Shown here: positions 52,818 to 64,000 of the stretch, piece by piece | How positions within the stretch are numbered: the stretch's first letter is position 1 | Layout of the letters: the number at the start of each line of letters is the position of its first letter | NCBI RefSeq assembly: GCF_022344005.1 | Contig: NZ_CP092190.1 | Location: 682,001 to 746,000, forward strand | DNA length: 64,000 bases | Origin: Deinococcus sp. KNUC1210 | Lineage (GTDB): Bacteria; Deinococcota; Deinococci; Deinococcales; Deinococcaceae | Direction: 5' to 3' | Notes under the pieces: generated by a model | Databases searched by the model: none | What the model saw: only the letters and a program-made list of their open reading frames with translations | Told to the model about the DNA's origin: nothing | Position numbers and translations under genes: made by a program

Positions 52818-53015
52818 TCAAAGGGAGATAAACACCTTGAGAACTTCGAGTCCCAGTCCAAAGACCAGAAGTGAAACAATCAGGACAGCGAGGGTAAACA
52901 TATATGGATGATCAGCAATCGGATCGTGCATCCGGACGGCTATAAAGTCCACGGCCCGGTTCAGCCCCAGTGCTGTACGGGCCGTCTCGCCTGTGTCTGT
53001 ACGCCGTTCAGTCAT
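52818..53015 (-). CDS. Small single-pass membrane protein (65 residues)
   Basis: A soluble N-terminal half (MTERRTDTGETARTALGLNR) precedes one membrane helix, FTLAVLIVSLLVFGLGLEVL. TAGGCT ends 5 nt before the ATG at 53015. It starts only 3 bp after the stop of the 101-residue gene upstream. No family is recognised. Confidence 0.6.
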   Translation of the reverse strand: MTERRTDTGETARTALGLNRAVDFIAVRMHDPIADHPYMFTLAVLIVSLLVFGLGLEVLKVFISL

Positions 53016-53018
53016 AAT

Positions 53019-53324
53019 TCAGCCTACTGTGCCAAGTTGGCGCAAATGTCGACTTATCCTGTGCAGGCGTTCATAGAAGGGAGCCGAAGGTTGAGCGTCT
53101 GTAATGCCGTGGACCTCGACTTCTATTTTCCAGGGTCCCAACAGACGTATCAGGTCACGCGCGAAGGCCGCTGCCGAGACACGGCGGTAAGTACAGGCCG
53201 GAAACGTCACTCTGATGAATACGGTCGCTTCCGACCAGCAAGTCTGATACCCGACGATCAGTCGGTCACGGATGGCCGCCGCAAGAATATCGTCGAGTAC
53301 TTCGCAAGCTGATCCAGACTCCAT
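53019..53324 (-). CDS. Hypothetical protein (101 residues)
   Basis: Begins MESGSACEVLDDILAAAIRD and ends LHRISRHLRQLGTVG. A full Shine-Dalgarno AGGAGG lies 8 nt before the ATG. The composition is mixed alpha/beta with two Cys. No family is recognised. It is followed within 3 bp by the 65-residue membrane-protein gene. Confidence 0.6.
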   Translation of the reverse strand: MESGSACEVLDDILAAAIRDRLIVGYQTCWSEATVFIRVTFPACTYRRVSAAAFARDLIRLLGPWKIEVEVHGITDAQPSAPFYERLHRISRHLRQLGTVG

Positions 53325-53541
53325 GCTCTCATCCTCCTGATCCTGGCAGCTATCCGCCGCCGCCCGAATCAGTCATAGCAGCACAGATATGATCGCTTTC
53401 ATACAAGCTCTTACATTTGCGTTTGATAAATACAGACGCTGTTGCAGAGCAATTCAGAGGCCCAATCCATGATGGCGAGCATGAGAGAGATCACAGCACG
53501 CACGTCAGATTGGCTTTAGCCTCTTTTCGTAGGCTTGCCGC

Positions 53542-53652
53542 ATGGCAAAAAGAAAGGCTCTGCGGGAATTCTGGCTGGACAGACTCGACACCTGGGACCG
53601 GTTCCGCGAGCGAGTCGCAAAGGTTATCGCCCGGTACTTCCGCCGCCGCTGA
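53542..53652 (+). CDS. Basic leaderless microprotein (36 residues)
   Basis: Sequence begins [18 protein letters not shown] and ends [18 protein letters not shown] (53530-53535) ends exactly 6 nt before the ATG. It is rich in Arg, Lys and aromatics and reads as one amphipathic helix, so it may bind membrane or nucleic acid. It lies 22 bp from the end of the convergent argR. No family is recognised. Confidence 0.55.
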   Translation: MAKRKALREFWLDRLDTWDRFRERVAKVIARYFRRR

Positions 53653-53674
53653 CTGCTCCTGCAGAACGTTTGCC

Positions 53675-54136
53675 CTATCCCAGCATCAATTCGTTCAGTT
53701 CTTCCATCAGGGTTTCGCCGTCCTGTACAGTGCGGGCAACCACGAAGATGGTGTCTTCGCCAGCGATGGTGCCCACGATATCGTCGCGGCGCAGGCGGTC
53801 GAGCAGCAGCGCCACGCCGGTCGCGTGTCCATCGGCGGTGCGGATCACCAGGACGTTTTCTCCTCTGTCGACATCGGTCACAAAGCTCTGAAAAAGCTGT
53901 GCAAGCTCGTTCTGTACGTTGTCGTGCTGTCCGACCTGTGCCAGCGAGTAACGGTGACGCCCCTTACCCACCGGCAGCCGTACCAGCCGTAACTCGTTGA
54001 TGTCGCGGCTGACGGTGGCCTGAGTAATGTTCACACCGCTTTCGCGCAGTCGCCCCACCAGTTCGGCCTGGGTGGCAATACTTTCGGTGGAAATAATTTC
54101 CTGAATTCGTTTATGACGCTGATCTTTGCTGAGCAT
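53675..54136 (-). CDS. argR: Arginine repressor
   Basis: 153 residues, the normal length. The winged-helix DNA-binding part has [30 protein letters not shown]; only the SRDI recognition end is family-diagnostic. The C-terminal hexamer and arginine-binding domain has [16 protein letters not shown] and [14 protein letters not shown]. With arginine bound it represses arginine synthesis genes. An ARG-box-like palindrome overlaps the start, so it probably controls itself. It lies downstream of coaBC on the same strand but has this own control region. Confidence 0.95.
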   Translation of the reverse strand: MLSKDQRHKRIQEIISTESIATQAELVGRLRESGVNITQATVSRDINELRLVRLPVGKGRHRYSLAQVGQHDNVQNELAQLFQSFVTDVDRGENVLVIRTADGHATGVALLLDRLRRDDIVGTIAGEDTIFVVARTVQDGETLMEELNELMLG

Positions 54137-54138
54137 GA

Positions 54139-54152
54139 TGAATATTTATGCA
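54139..54152. promoter_or_regulatory. ARG-box-like operator at the argR start
   Basis: TGAATATTTATGCA matches the ArgR core TGAAT-wwww-ATTCA at 9 of 10 fixed positions. It lies 3 bp upstream of the argR start codon, where binding would block initiation. Confidence 0.6.
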
Positions 54153-54191
54153 CAGGTCCGGCGAGTATGCAAGCAGCGATTCAGTGTGCCG

Positions 54192-55412
54192 TCAATCTGA
54201 AGTTACCAGGGAGCGGGCCTCGGTCAGCAGTCGCCCGGCGACCTCCCGCTTGCTCAGACGAGGCCAGGCAGCGTGCGAGCCATCTGGACGCACCAGTGTC
54301 ACCTGATTGTCGTCGCCCCCGAACGCCGTGCCTTCCCGGGTCGGGTAATTCAGCAGAATGAAATCGGCGTTCTTGCGGCTGGCCTTGGCGGCGGCGCGTT
54401 CGATACCCGCATGGGTTTCCATCGCAAATCCTACCAGCACCCGCTGGCCCTTGCTGCGGCCCAGTTCGGCCAGAATATCAGGGTTGGGTACCAGCTGAAT
54501 GCTCACCTCGCCCGCCGTCTTCGCTTCCTTCTCGGTTTTGGCCTCGGCAGCACGGTAATCGGCCACCGCCGCCGTCATCACGATCAGGTCGGCATCGGCG
54601 GCGGCGTCCAGCACCACGTCATGTAGTTCCAGCGCCGTTTCGATGCGCTTCACCACCATGCCCGCTGGGTCGGGCAGCGTCACAGGCCCGGTGACGAGCG
54701 TGACTGCTGCGCCCCTGTCACGTGCCGCTTCCGCCACCGCGAAGCCCATCTTGCCGCTGCTGGGATTGGAAATAAACCGCACCGGATCAAGGTATTCGCG
54801 GGTCGGGCCAGCCGAGACGACCACGCGCAGACCGGAATAATCCTGCGCAACCGGATGCACCAGCCTCCACGCCTGCGCCGCGATCTCTTCCGGCTCAGCC
54901 ATACGGCCCAGACCGGCCCCCTCACCGCTGGAGCCGAACGCACCCGATACCGGCCCCAGGAAGGTGTGCCCGAACGACCGGAGGCGCTGCACGTTGGCCT
55001 GCACCGCCGGATGCAGCCACATCGCCTCGTTCATGGCGGGCACCCACAGCACCGCTCCCCTCACACTCAGCAGCGTGGCGCTCGCCAGATCGCTGGCATG
55101 GCCCAGGGCTGCGCGGGCCAGCAGATCAGCGCCTGCACCCACCACCACGGTCACGTCGGCATGGGCGAGTTTCAGATGCTGGGCTTCCGGCTGCGGCGCG
55201 AACCAGCTCTCATCGGTGTGCAGCAGCGAGTCGGCAGCCGTACTCAGGCTCAGCGGCGTGACGAAATGAAGGGCAGCGGCCGTGGCAATCACCCGCGTCT
55301 CGAAGCCCGCCCCCCGCAGACGCCGCAGCGCCGACGGAGCCTTGACAGCGGCCATACTGCCGCCCACGATCACCACAGCGAGTGGGGATGCCTGCGAAAC
55401 ATCAGGGGTCAC
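54192..55412 (-). CDS. coaBC: CoaBC: phosphopantothenate-cysteine ligase / decarboxylase
   Basis: 406 residues. Bifunctional enzyme of coenzyme A synthesis. The CoaC flavoprotein half (about 1-185) has [20 protein letters not shown], the catalytic His in [10 protein letters not shown] and VPAMNEAMW. The loop that usually carries the catalytic Cys (ACGD type) reads [15 protein letters not shown] here, with no Cys. The CoaB half has [26 protein letters not shown] and VGFAMET. TACACT (55424-55419) ends 6 nt before the GTG at 55412, which fixes the start. Confidence 0.93.
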   Translation of the reverse strand: MTPDVSQASPLAVVIVGGSMAAVKAPSALRRLRGAGFETRVIATAAALHFVTPLSLSTAADSLLHTDESWFAPQPEAQHLKLAHADVTVVVGAGADLLARAALGHASDLASATLLSVRGAVLWVPAMNEAMWLHPAVQANVQRLRSFGHTFLGPVSGAFGSSGEGAGLGRMAEPEEIAAQAWRLVHPVAQDYSGLRVVVSAGPTREYLDPVRFISNPSSGKMGFAVAEAARDRGAAVTLVTGPVTLPDPAGMVVKRIETALELHDVVLDAAADADLIVMTAAVADYRAAEAKTEKEAKTAGEVSIQLVPNPDILAELGRSKGQRVLVGFAMETHAGIERAAAKASRKNADFILLNYPTREGTAFGGDDNQVTLVRPDGSHAAWPRLSKREVAGRLLTEARSLVTSD

Positions 55413-55479
55413 GGCGACAGTGTAGAGGCTGAACCGCAGCGGCGGGCCACAGGCCGTGCCCGCTGATTCATCGCCTGGA

Positions 55480-56052
55480 TCACGGCTCATCTTCTTCGGC
55501 GTCCAGTTCGTCCGGCACCTCTGCCGCTTTCTCGCGCAGTAGCCGCCAGATCAGCGAGCCGGGATAGCCGCGCCGCATCAGGAAGGCGTGGGCGCGCTTC
55601 ACCGGGTCGCCACTGCGCTGAAAGCTGTCCCAGCGCCGATCCAGCAGGGTACGGGCATCTTCCTCTTCCGCGTCCGGGTCGCGCTCCGCCATCACCTGGG
55701 CGACCACCCCGGCATCGACGCCGCGCTGACGCAGCTTCTGGCGGACCCGGTGCTGACCCACGCCGCGCCGCGCCGCCTCCGAGTGGGCGACCTGTTCGTC
55801 GCTCAGATAGCCCAGTTCCTGAACGCGGGCCAGCACTGCCTCGGCAATCTCCGGCTGTTCGGTGCGGCGCAGCAGACGTTCGTGCAGCTCGTGGCGGCTG
55901 AGGGCACGCTGACCCAGTGCGCGAAAGGCGTACAGCAGCAGGCGTTCGCGCTCCTGTTCGGGCGTGGAGACCCGCTCGGGCCTGCCTGCATCGTCAGAGG
56001 GTGCCGCGTTCCTGGGGGATCTGGCGCGGGAAGCTCGTGGGCGTTCGGACAC
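55480..56052 (-). CDS. recX: RecX regulatory protein
   Basis: About 190 residues from the GTG at 56052; an ATG at 56124 would add 24 atypical residues. The RecX three-helix repeats are visible: [63 protein letters not shown]. RecX blocks or modulates RecA filaments. CACAAT lies 5-6 nt before the GTG, a weak leaderless -10. It is on the same strand as coaBC, 67 bp upstream of it. Confidence 0.88.
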   Translation of the reverse strand: MSERPRASRARSPRNAAPSDDAGRPERVSTPEQERERLLLYAFRALGQRALSRHELHERLLRRTEQPEIAEAVLARVQELGYLSDEQVAHSEAARRGVGQHRVRQKLRQRGVDAGVVAQVMAERDPDAEEEDARTLLDRRWDSFQRSGDPVKRAHAFLMRRGYPGSLIWRLLREKAAEVPDELDAEEDEP

Positions 56053-56096
56053 CTGACCATTGTGCCACCTGCCGCGCTGCCGTGTCTGAAAGCCCC

Positions 56097-56125
56097 TTGT
56101 CTGAGGTGTCTGTAACCTGTACACT
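56097..56125 (+). promoter_or_regulatory. rpsT promoter
   Basis: TTGTCT (56097-56102) and TACACT (56120-56125) are 17 nt apart. It overlaps the upstream part of recX on the other strand. It leaves a 150-nt leader. Confidence 0.75.
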
Positions 56126-56283
56126 CTGAAAGTTGCCCATCTCGTGGTGGGCGAGTTGGCCTGAACTCAGGCCGACGCGCCGTTCGGCTCTGTCCCGACG
56201 GTCGCTCGCGTTCTCGCCGGGACACGGCAGGAACCGCCCCGACGTGCCCAGCAGGTGCACGGTCCGGGAGAAGGAGAATTCAC

Positions 56284-56571
56284 ATGGCCTTACGTCACAA
56301 GTCTGCCCAGAAGCGTCACCGTCAGAGCCTCAAGCGCCGCATGCTCAACCGCAGCCGCAAGAGCACCATCAAGACCTTCGTCAAGAAGGCGGTGGACGCG
56401 GTGAACACCAGCGCCGACAACGCCGCCGAGCTGCAGCGCCGCGCCGAGAGCCTGATCGACAAGGCTGCCAAGGGCAGCACCATGCACAAGAACACCGCTG
56501 CTCGCAAGAAGAGCCGCCTCGCCAAGCGCATCAACAAAGAAAAGGCCGCTCAGCAGGCTGCCCAGAAGTAA
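56284..56571 (+). CDS. rpsT: Ribosomal protein S20
   Basis: 95 residues, strongly basic. [38 protein letters not shown] and [20 protein letters not shown] are the S20 blocks. It binds 16S rRNA early in 30S assembly. AAGGAG lies 9 nt before the ATG. Unlike most genes here it has a long leader (about 150 nt) with a hairpin (TCCCG...CGGGA around 56187-56222), which could serve feedback control as for other ribosomal proteins. Confidence 0.97.
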   Translation: MALRHKSAQKRHRQSLKRRMLNRSRKSTIKTFVKKAVDAVNTSADNAAELQRRAESLIDKAAKGSTMHKNTAARKKSRLAKRINKEKAAQQAAQK

Positions 56572-56580
56572 CAGCGCTCC

Positions 56581-56625
56581 AACGAAGCAGGAGGCCGCCC
56601 ACCCGGGTTGGCCTCCTGCTTCGTT
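56581..56625 (+). terminator. 16-bp perfect stem-loop after rpsT
   Basis: AACGAAGCAGGAGGCC (56581-56596) pairs perfectly with 56610-56625; loop 13 nt. No U-tract beyond the arm. Confidence 0.75.
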
Positions 56626-56659
56626 GATCCCTGCCGGAACCGGGTATATCCGAACGGGT

Positions 56660-57028
56660 CTAGCGCCTCACCGAAATATCGACGATTCCGTTGTAATTCC
56701 GGTACTCCGTGACCAGACGGTAGGTGATGAACGGGGTCTGGCCTTCCAGATTGATGGTCCAGTCACCTTTCGGGCACTGTTGCCCGGCAACCTGCGTACC
56801 GTCCTGAGAGTACAGGCGAAACACTGCCACGCCGGAAGTCGCCGAGCAGACACCCGTGACGGTCACACCGTTCCCGGTGTTCAGAAAGCCGTAGGAGGTT
56901 GCTCCGTTGGCGTTCCACATGCGGGTGGGTGTTAGGGTAACGAGGCCCAGCCGAATCCCGCCGAAGTGATACGTCAACCCCAACACGAGTGCCAGCAGTC
57001 CTAGAAGAATGCCCGTAAACAGTCGCAT
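56660..57028 (-). CDS. Membrane-anchored hypothetical protein
   Basis: 122 residues. An N-terminal helix ([20 protein letters not shown]) is either an anchor or an uncleaved signal. The rest is beta-rich with two Cys (GVCSATSGV and GQQCPKGDW) likely to form a disulfide. No family is recognised. TACATT lies 8 nt before the ATG. It is convergent with rpsT and divergent from uvrA. Confidence 0.7.
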   Translation of the reverse strand: MRLFTGILLGLLALVLGLTYHFGGIRLGLVTLTPTRMWNANGATSYGFLNTGNGVTVTGVCSATSGVAVFRLYSQDGTQVAGQQCPKGDWTINLEGQTPFITYRLVTEYRNYNGIVDISVRR

Positions 57029-57117
57029 GTGGAATTAATGTACTCACTCTTCATGAAGTGATGTGGTATTTCCCGTCTTTCCACACCCGGCGCGGCGGCA
57101 ACCGTAACCTCAGCGCC

Positions 57118-57145
57118 TTGCATCCCCCGGTCAGGGTGCTAAACT
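57118..57145 (+). promoter_or_regulatory. uvrA promoter
   Basis: TTGCAT (57118-57123) and TAAACT (57140-57145) are 16 nt apart. It leaves a leader of about 145 nt. I looked for the radiation/desiccation motif (TTATGtcATtgaCATAA type) here and did not find it. Confidence 0.65.
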
Positions 57146-57296
57146 GCCCTGTTTGGTCAAGAAGGACAGCCCCCGAATCTGTCCCGAGCAGATTGCCCCC
57201 TGAGCTGAGCACGCGGTATCCGGCGCTGATAGGCCAGGTGCCCCACACGCTCCTGAACTCTTTTCTCCCAGGTTTATTCTCCGAAGGAGCTTTATT

Positions 57297-60299
<3,003 letters not shown>

Positions 60300-60366
60300 T
60301 GCAGGGCGGTGCGCAGCACGTCCTCATCACGGCTCACGCGGCACTCGCTAGGGTGGGTGGCAAGCC

Positions 60367-60950
60367 ATGACCACTGCCGCTTCTGCTTCCACGCTGCCCC
60401 CTCCCCCGCCCGCCGACGCCGACTGCGCCAGCGCAACCTGCTGCTGCTGCGGCTGGCCTGGGGCCTGCTGTTTCTGGCGGTTCTGGCCTTTACGCTGTGG
60501 CAGCCGGGCGACTGGCCCGCCAAGCTGAGCGCCTGGATTCTGCTGACGCTCCTGGCCGATGAGGCGGGCGGCTGGTTCGGCTATCTGGGCGTGGTGCTGG
60601 GCGGTCTGCCATTTGTGGCGGCCCACGCTCCGCCCGAGCAGTGGTTCGTGATTCTGCCGCTGGTGGGCGGCTCGCTGATCGCCGCACTGATCGTGAAACA
60701 TTCGGGCGGAGTGCTGGTGCTACCTTTCTCCTATGCGGTCTTCGTGCTGCCGCTACTGCTGGCCCAGCGCCTCGGGCCATCGCTCGACGACACCCTGACG
60801 CTGCCGGGCAACGCCACGTTCCGGCGTTCGGCCTTCCTGATGGCCGGCATCGGCCTGGGATTCAGCCTGCTGCGGCAACTGGCCGGCCTGTATCTGCGCC
60901 GACGCCTGGAGCAGCCGAGGGTGCTGACTGCCGCCGGAGATACAGCCTGA
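60367..60950 (+). CDS. Multi-pass membrane protein, probably frameshifted near the N-terminus
   Basis: About 195 residues. From an ATG at 60367 the first codons read MTTAASASTLPPPPP. The frame then changes at two C5 runs (60397-60407); one more C would join RRRRLRQRNLLLLRLAW and four to five membrane segments (LLFLAVLAFTLW, FGYLGVVLGGLPFVA, PLVGGSLIAALIV, VLPFSYAVFVLPLLLA). Alternatively a GTG at 60309 gives an unbroken frame with an odd Cys/His-rich N-terminus. No family is recognised. It is just downstream of uvrA. Confidence 0.6.
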
Positions 60951-61214
60951 GCGAATCGTTCCTCAGGAATCCCCATCTGCACTCCATCAGAGGGAAGCGA
61001 ACCTGCTCAGGCGGATTCGCTTCCCTTCTTTCATGGCTGCACTTTCCAGCTCAGCCTCGTGGCAGACAGGCACGGGCACGCATCGCAGACTCTCCGAACA
61101 CCATGAGTTTCCCCTGCCGCGAGTCTTTATCAGGCGTTTATCTTCCGGATTCTGGCGGTCAATCGCAACCACTGAACATCGTTGCTGACATTCGCCCGCT
61201 ATACTCCGCAGCCG

Positions 61215-62375
61215 ATGACGGCTCCTCAATCTGATCCATTTCTGAAAATCGCCGTCCTGTGTCACTCCGGAGCAGGCGGCTCTGGCGTGGTCGCCACCGA
61301 GCTGGGCCTGGAAGTCGCGGCGGCGGGCCACGAGGTCCATTTCGTGGGCACCTCCGTTCCCTTCCGGCTGGGTGGCGTCGGACACGGGCTGATGGGGCGC
61401 GGGCCATACTTTCATCAGGTCAGCAGCTACGCCTACGCCCTGTTCGATCAGCCGTTTCCCGAGCTGAGCGCCGCCAACGCCCTGACCGAAGTGATTCTGG
61501 AACACGACACCACCCTCACGCACGCGCACTACGCCATTCCGCACGCCAGCGCCGCCCTGCATGCCCGCGACATCACCGGGCGCAGCCGCGTGGTCACGAC
61601 GCTGCACGGCACCGATGTGACGCTGGTGGGGGCCGATCCGACCTTCGTGCACAGTACCCGCCATGCCATCCTCAGATCCGATACCGTCACGGCTGTTTCC
61701 GACTTCCTGGCCGAGCAGACCCGCGACGTATTCGGTGTGGATGTGCCGATCCGGGTGATTCATAACTTTGTCGATACCCAGCGCTTCCGGCGCAACGCCG
61801 ATCCGACCATGCGCTCACGCTTCGCCCACCCGGACGAGGCGCTGCTGGTGCATGTCAGCAACTTCCGTCCGGTCAAGCGGGCCACCGACGTGATCGAGAC
61901 GTTTGCGCGGGTGGCCTCGGAAATGCCCGCCCGACTGCTGATGATCGGAGATGGCCCCGACCGGCTCGCCTGCTTCGAACTCGCTCAGAAACGCGGCGTG
62001 ATCGGGCGGGTGCAGTTTCTGGGATCGTTTCCGGACGTGCAGAGCGTGCTGGGCATCGCCGATCTGTTTTTACTGCCCAGCAACAAGGAGAGCTTCGGAC
62101 TGGCGGCGCTGGAGGCGATGGCCTGCGAGGTGCCGGTGGTGGCGGCGCGGGCAGGCGGCATTCCAGAAGTGGTGATCGACGGCGTGACCGGCTTCCTGAC
62201 CGAGGTGGGCGACGTGGACGCGATGGCGCACGCCTCGTTGCAGATCCTGCGCGATCAGGACGTGTACCTGAGCATGGGCCACGCCGCCCGCAAACGCGCC
62301 GTCGAACACTTCCACCCTTCACTCATCGTGCCGCAGTACCTGGAGGCCTACCGGGAAGTGCTGGAACGCGCTTAG
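61215..62375 (+). CDS. bshA: BshA-type GT4 glycosyltransferase (bacillithiol synthesis)
   Basis: 386 residues. BshA joins N-acetylglucosamine to L-malate, the first step to bacillithiol, the low-molecular thiol of Deinococcus. [53 protein letters not shown] and the EX7E motif [14 protein letters not shown] are present. The ATG at 61215 lies 9 nt after TATACT (61200-61205), near-leaderless; an in-frame start at 61182 lies upstream of that box. No other bsh gene is nearby. Confidence 0.92.
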   Translation: MTAPQSDPFLKIAVLCHSGAGGSGVVATELGLEVAAAGHEVHFVGTSVPFRLGGVGHGLMGRGPYFHQVSSYAYALFDQPFPELSAANALTEVILEHDTTLTHAHYAIPHASAALHARDITGRSRVVTTLHGTDVTLVGADPTFVHSTRHAILRSDTVTAVSDFLAEQTRDVFGVDVPIRVIHNFVDTQRFRRNADPTMRSRFAHPDEALLVHVSNFRPVKRATDVIETFARVASEMPARLLMIGDGPDRLACFELAQKRGVIGRVQFLGSFPDVQSVLGIADLFLLPSNKESFGLAALEAMACEVPVVAARAGGIPEVVIDGVTGFLTEVGDVDAMAHASLQILRDQDVYLSMGHAARKRAVEHFHPSLIVPQYLEAYREVLERA

Positions 62376-62410
62376 GGCGTATCGCCCGCAGCGTGCGGGG
62401 CACCAGTCAA

Positions 62411-62451
62411 CAGCAGGAAAGCCCCACCAGTTCGGCGGGGCTTTCCTGCTG
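62411..62451. terminator. 15-bp perfect stem-loop between bshA and glyS
   Basis: CAGCAGGAAAGCCCC (62411-62425) pairs perfectly with 62437-62451, loop 11 nt. It lies between convergent genes and probably ends both. Confidence 0.75.
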
Positions 62452-62489
62452 CTCTTCAGGCTCGGCGTCGGCCTGTCACTTCGGCCACC

Positions 62490-63998
<1,509 letters not shown>

Positions 63999-64000
63999 CG

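Noticed and set aside
57029..57296. Radiation/desiccation response motif upstream of uvrA
   Set aside because: No match to the 17-bp palindrome TTATG...CATAA type was found on either strand.

Overview
The window is high-GC, gene-dense bacterial chromosome that looks like Deinococcus. The support is gene content: a PrcB-type lipoprotein, FAS1 surface protein, bacillithiol-type BshA, single-chain dimeric-type glycyl-tRNA synthetase and a mal transporter without MalK. Promoters point the same way. Many genes have a TANNNT -10 box that ends 5-7 nt before the start codon, the leaderless pattern known in Deinococcus-Thermus. I used that pattern to choose many starts. No prophage, insertion sequence or CRISPR array is visible; most of the window is core metabolism and information processing.

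Layout. 1-6.8 kb: a gene tail, a decayed SDR remnant, ftsK (frameshifted), a FAS1 surface protein, a phosphoesterase. 6.8-16 kb: cysteine synthase, cysS with a Cys-codon leader and terminator, GNAT, HAD, then the glycolytic block gap-pgk-tpi and an RlmI-like methyltransferase (frameshifted). 16-25.8 kb: maltose/maltodextrin uptake (malE, malF, malG) and a GH13 glucosidase, then recN (frameshifted) and a PrcB lipoprotein. 25.8-33.1 kb: RluA-like protein, CoA-transferase subunits, enoyl-CoA hydratase, FmdB-HtrA pair, and glmS behind a glmS ribozyme. 33.1-37.9 kb: a gene-poor, lower-GC stretch with several tiny leaderless genes, including two related microproteins. 37.9-42.3 kb: two tRNAs, glgA, and leuS with a leader built like that of cysS. 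42.3-53.7 kb: membrane and secreted proteins, an ArsB-like transporter and trmFO (both frameshifted), an NHL-repeat lipoprotein operon, MarC, small membrane proteins. 53.7-64 kb: argR, coaBC, recX, rpsT, uvrA, a membrane protein, bshA, and glyS running off the right edge.

Together the genes cover sugar uptake and hydrolysis feeding glycolysis, glycogen synthesis, thiol supply (cysK, cysS, bshA), DNA repair and segregation (recN, recX, uvrA, ftsK), and translation (three aminoacyl-tRNA synthetases, two tRNAs, S20, RNA modification enzymes).

The most interesting signal is regulatory. cysS and leuS are each preceded by a leaderless micro-ORF of 11-13 codons ending in TAG, then 14-15 nt, a GC-rich stem-loop with a U-tract, and exactly 23 nt to the synthetase start codon. 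The cysS micro-ORF carries adjacent Cys codons. This looks like leader-peptide attenuation by leaderless ORFs. Short upstream ORFs also overlap the starts of gap and malF by ATGA.

Several conserved genes are broken by single-base shifts, mostly in G or C homopolymers. This looks more like residual sequencing error than real gene loss.
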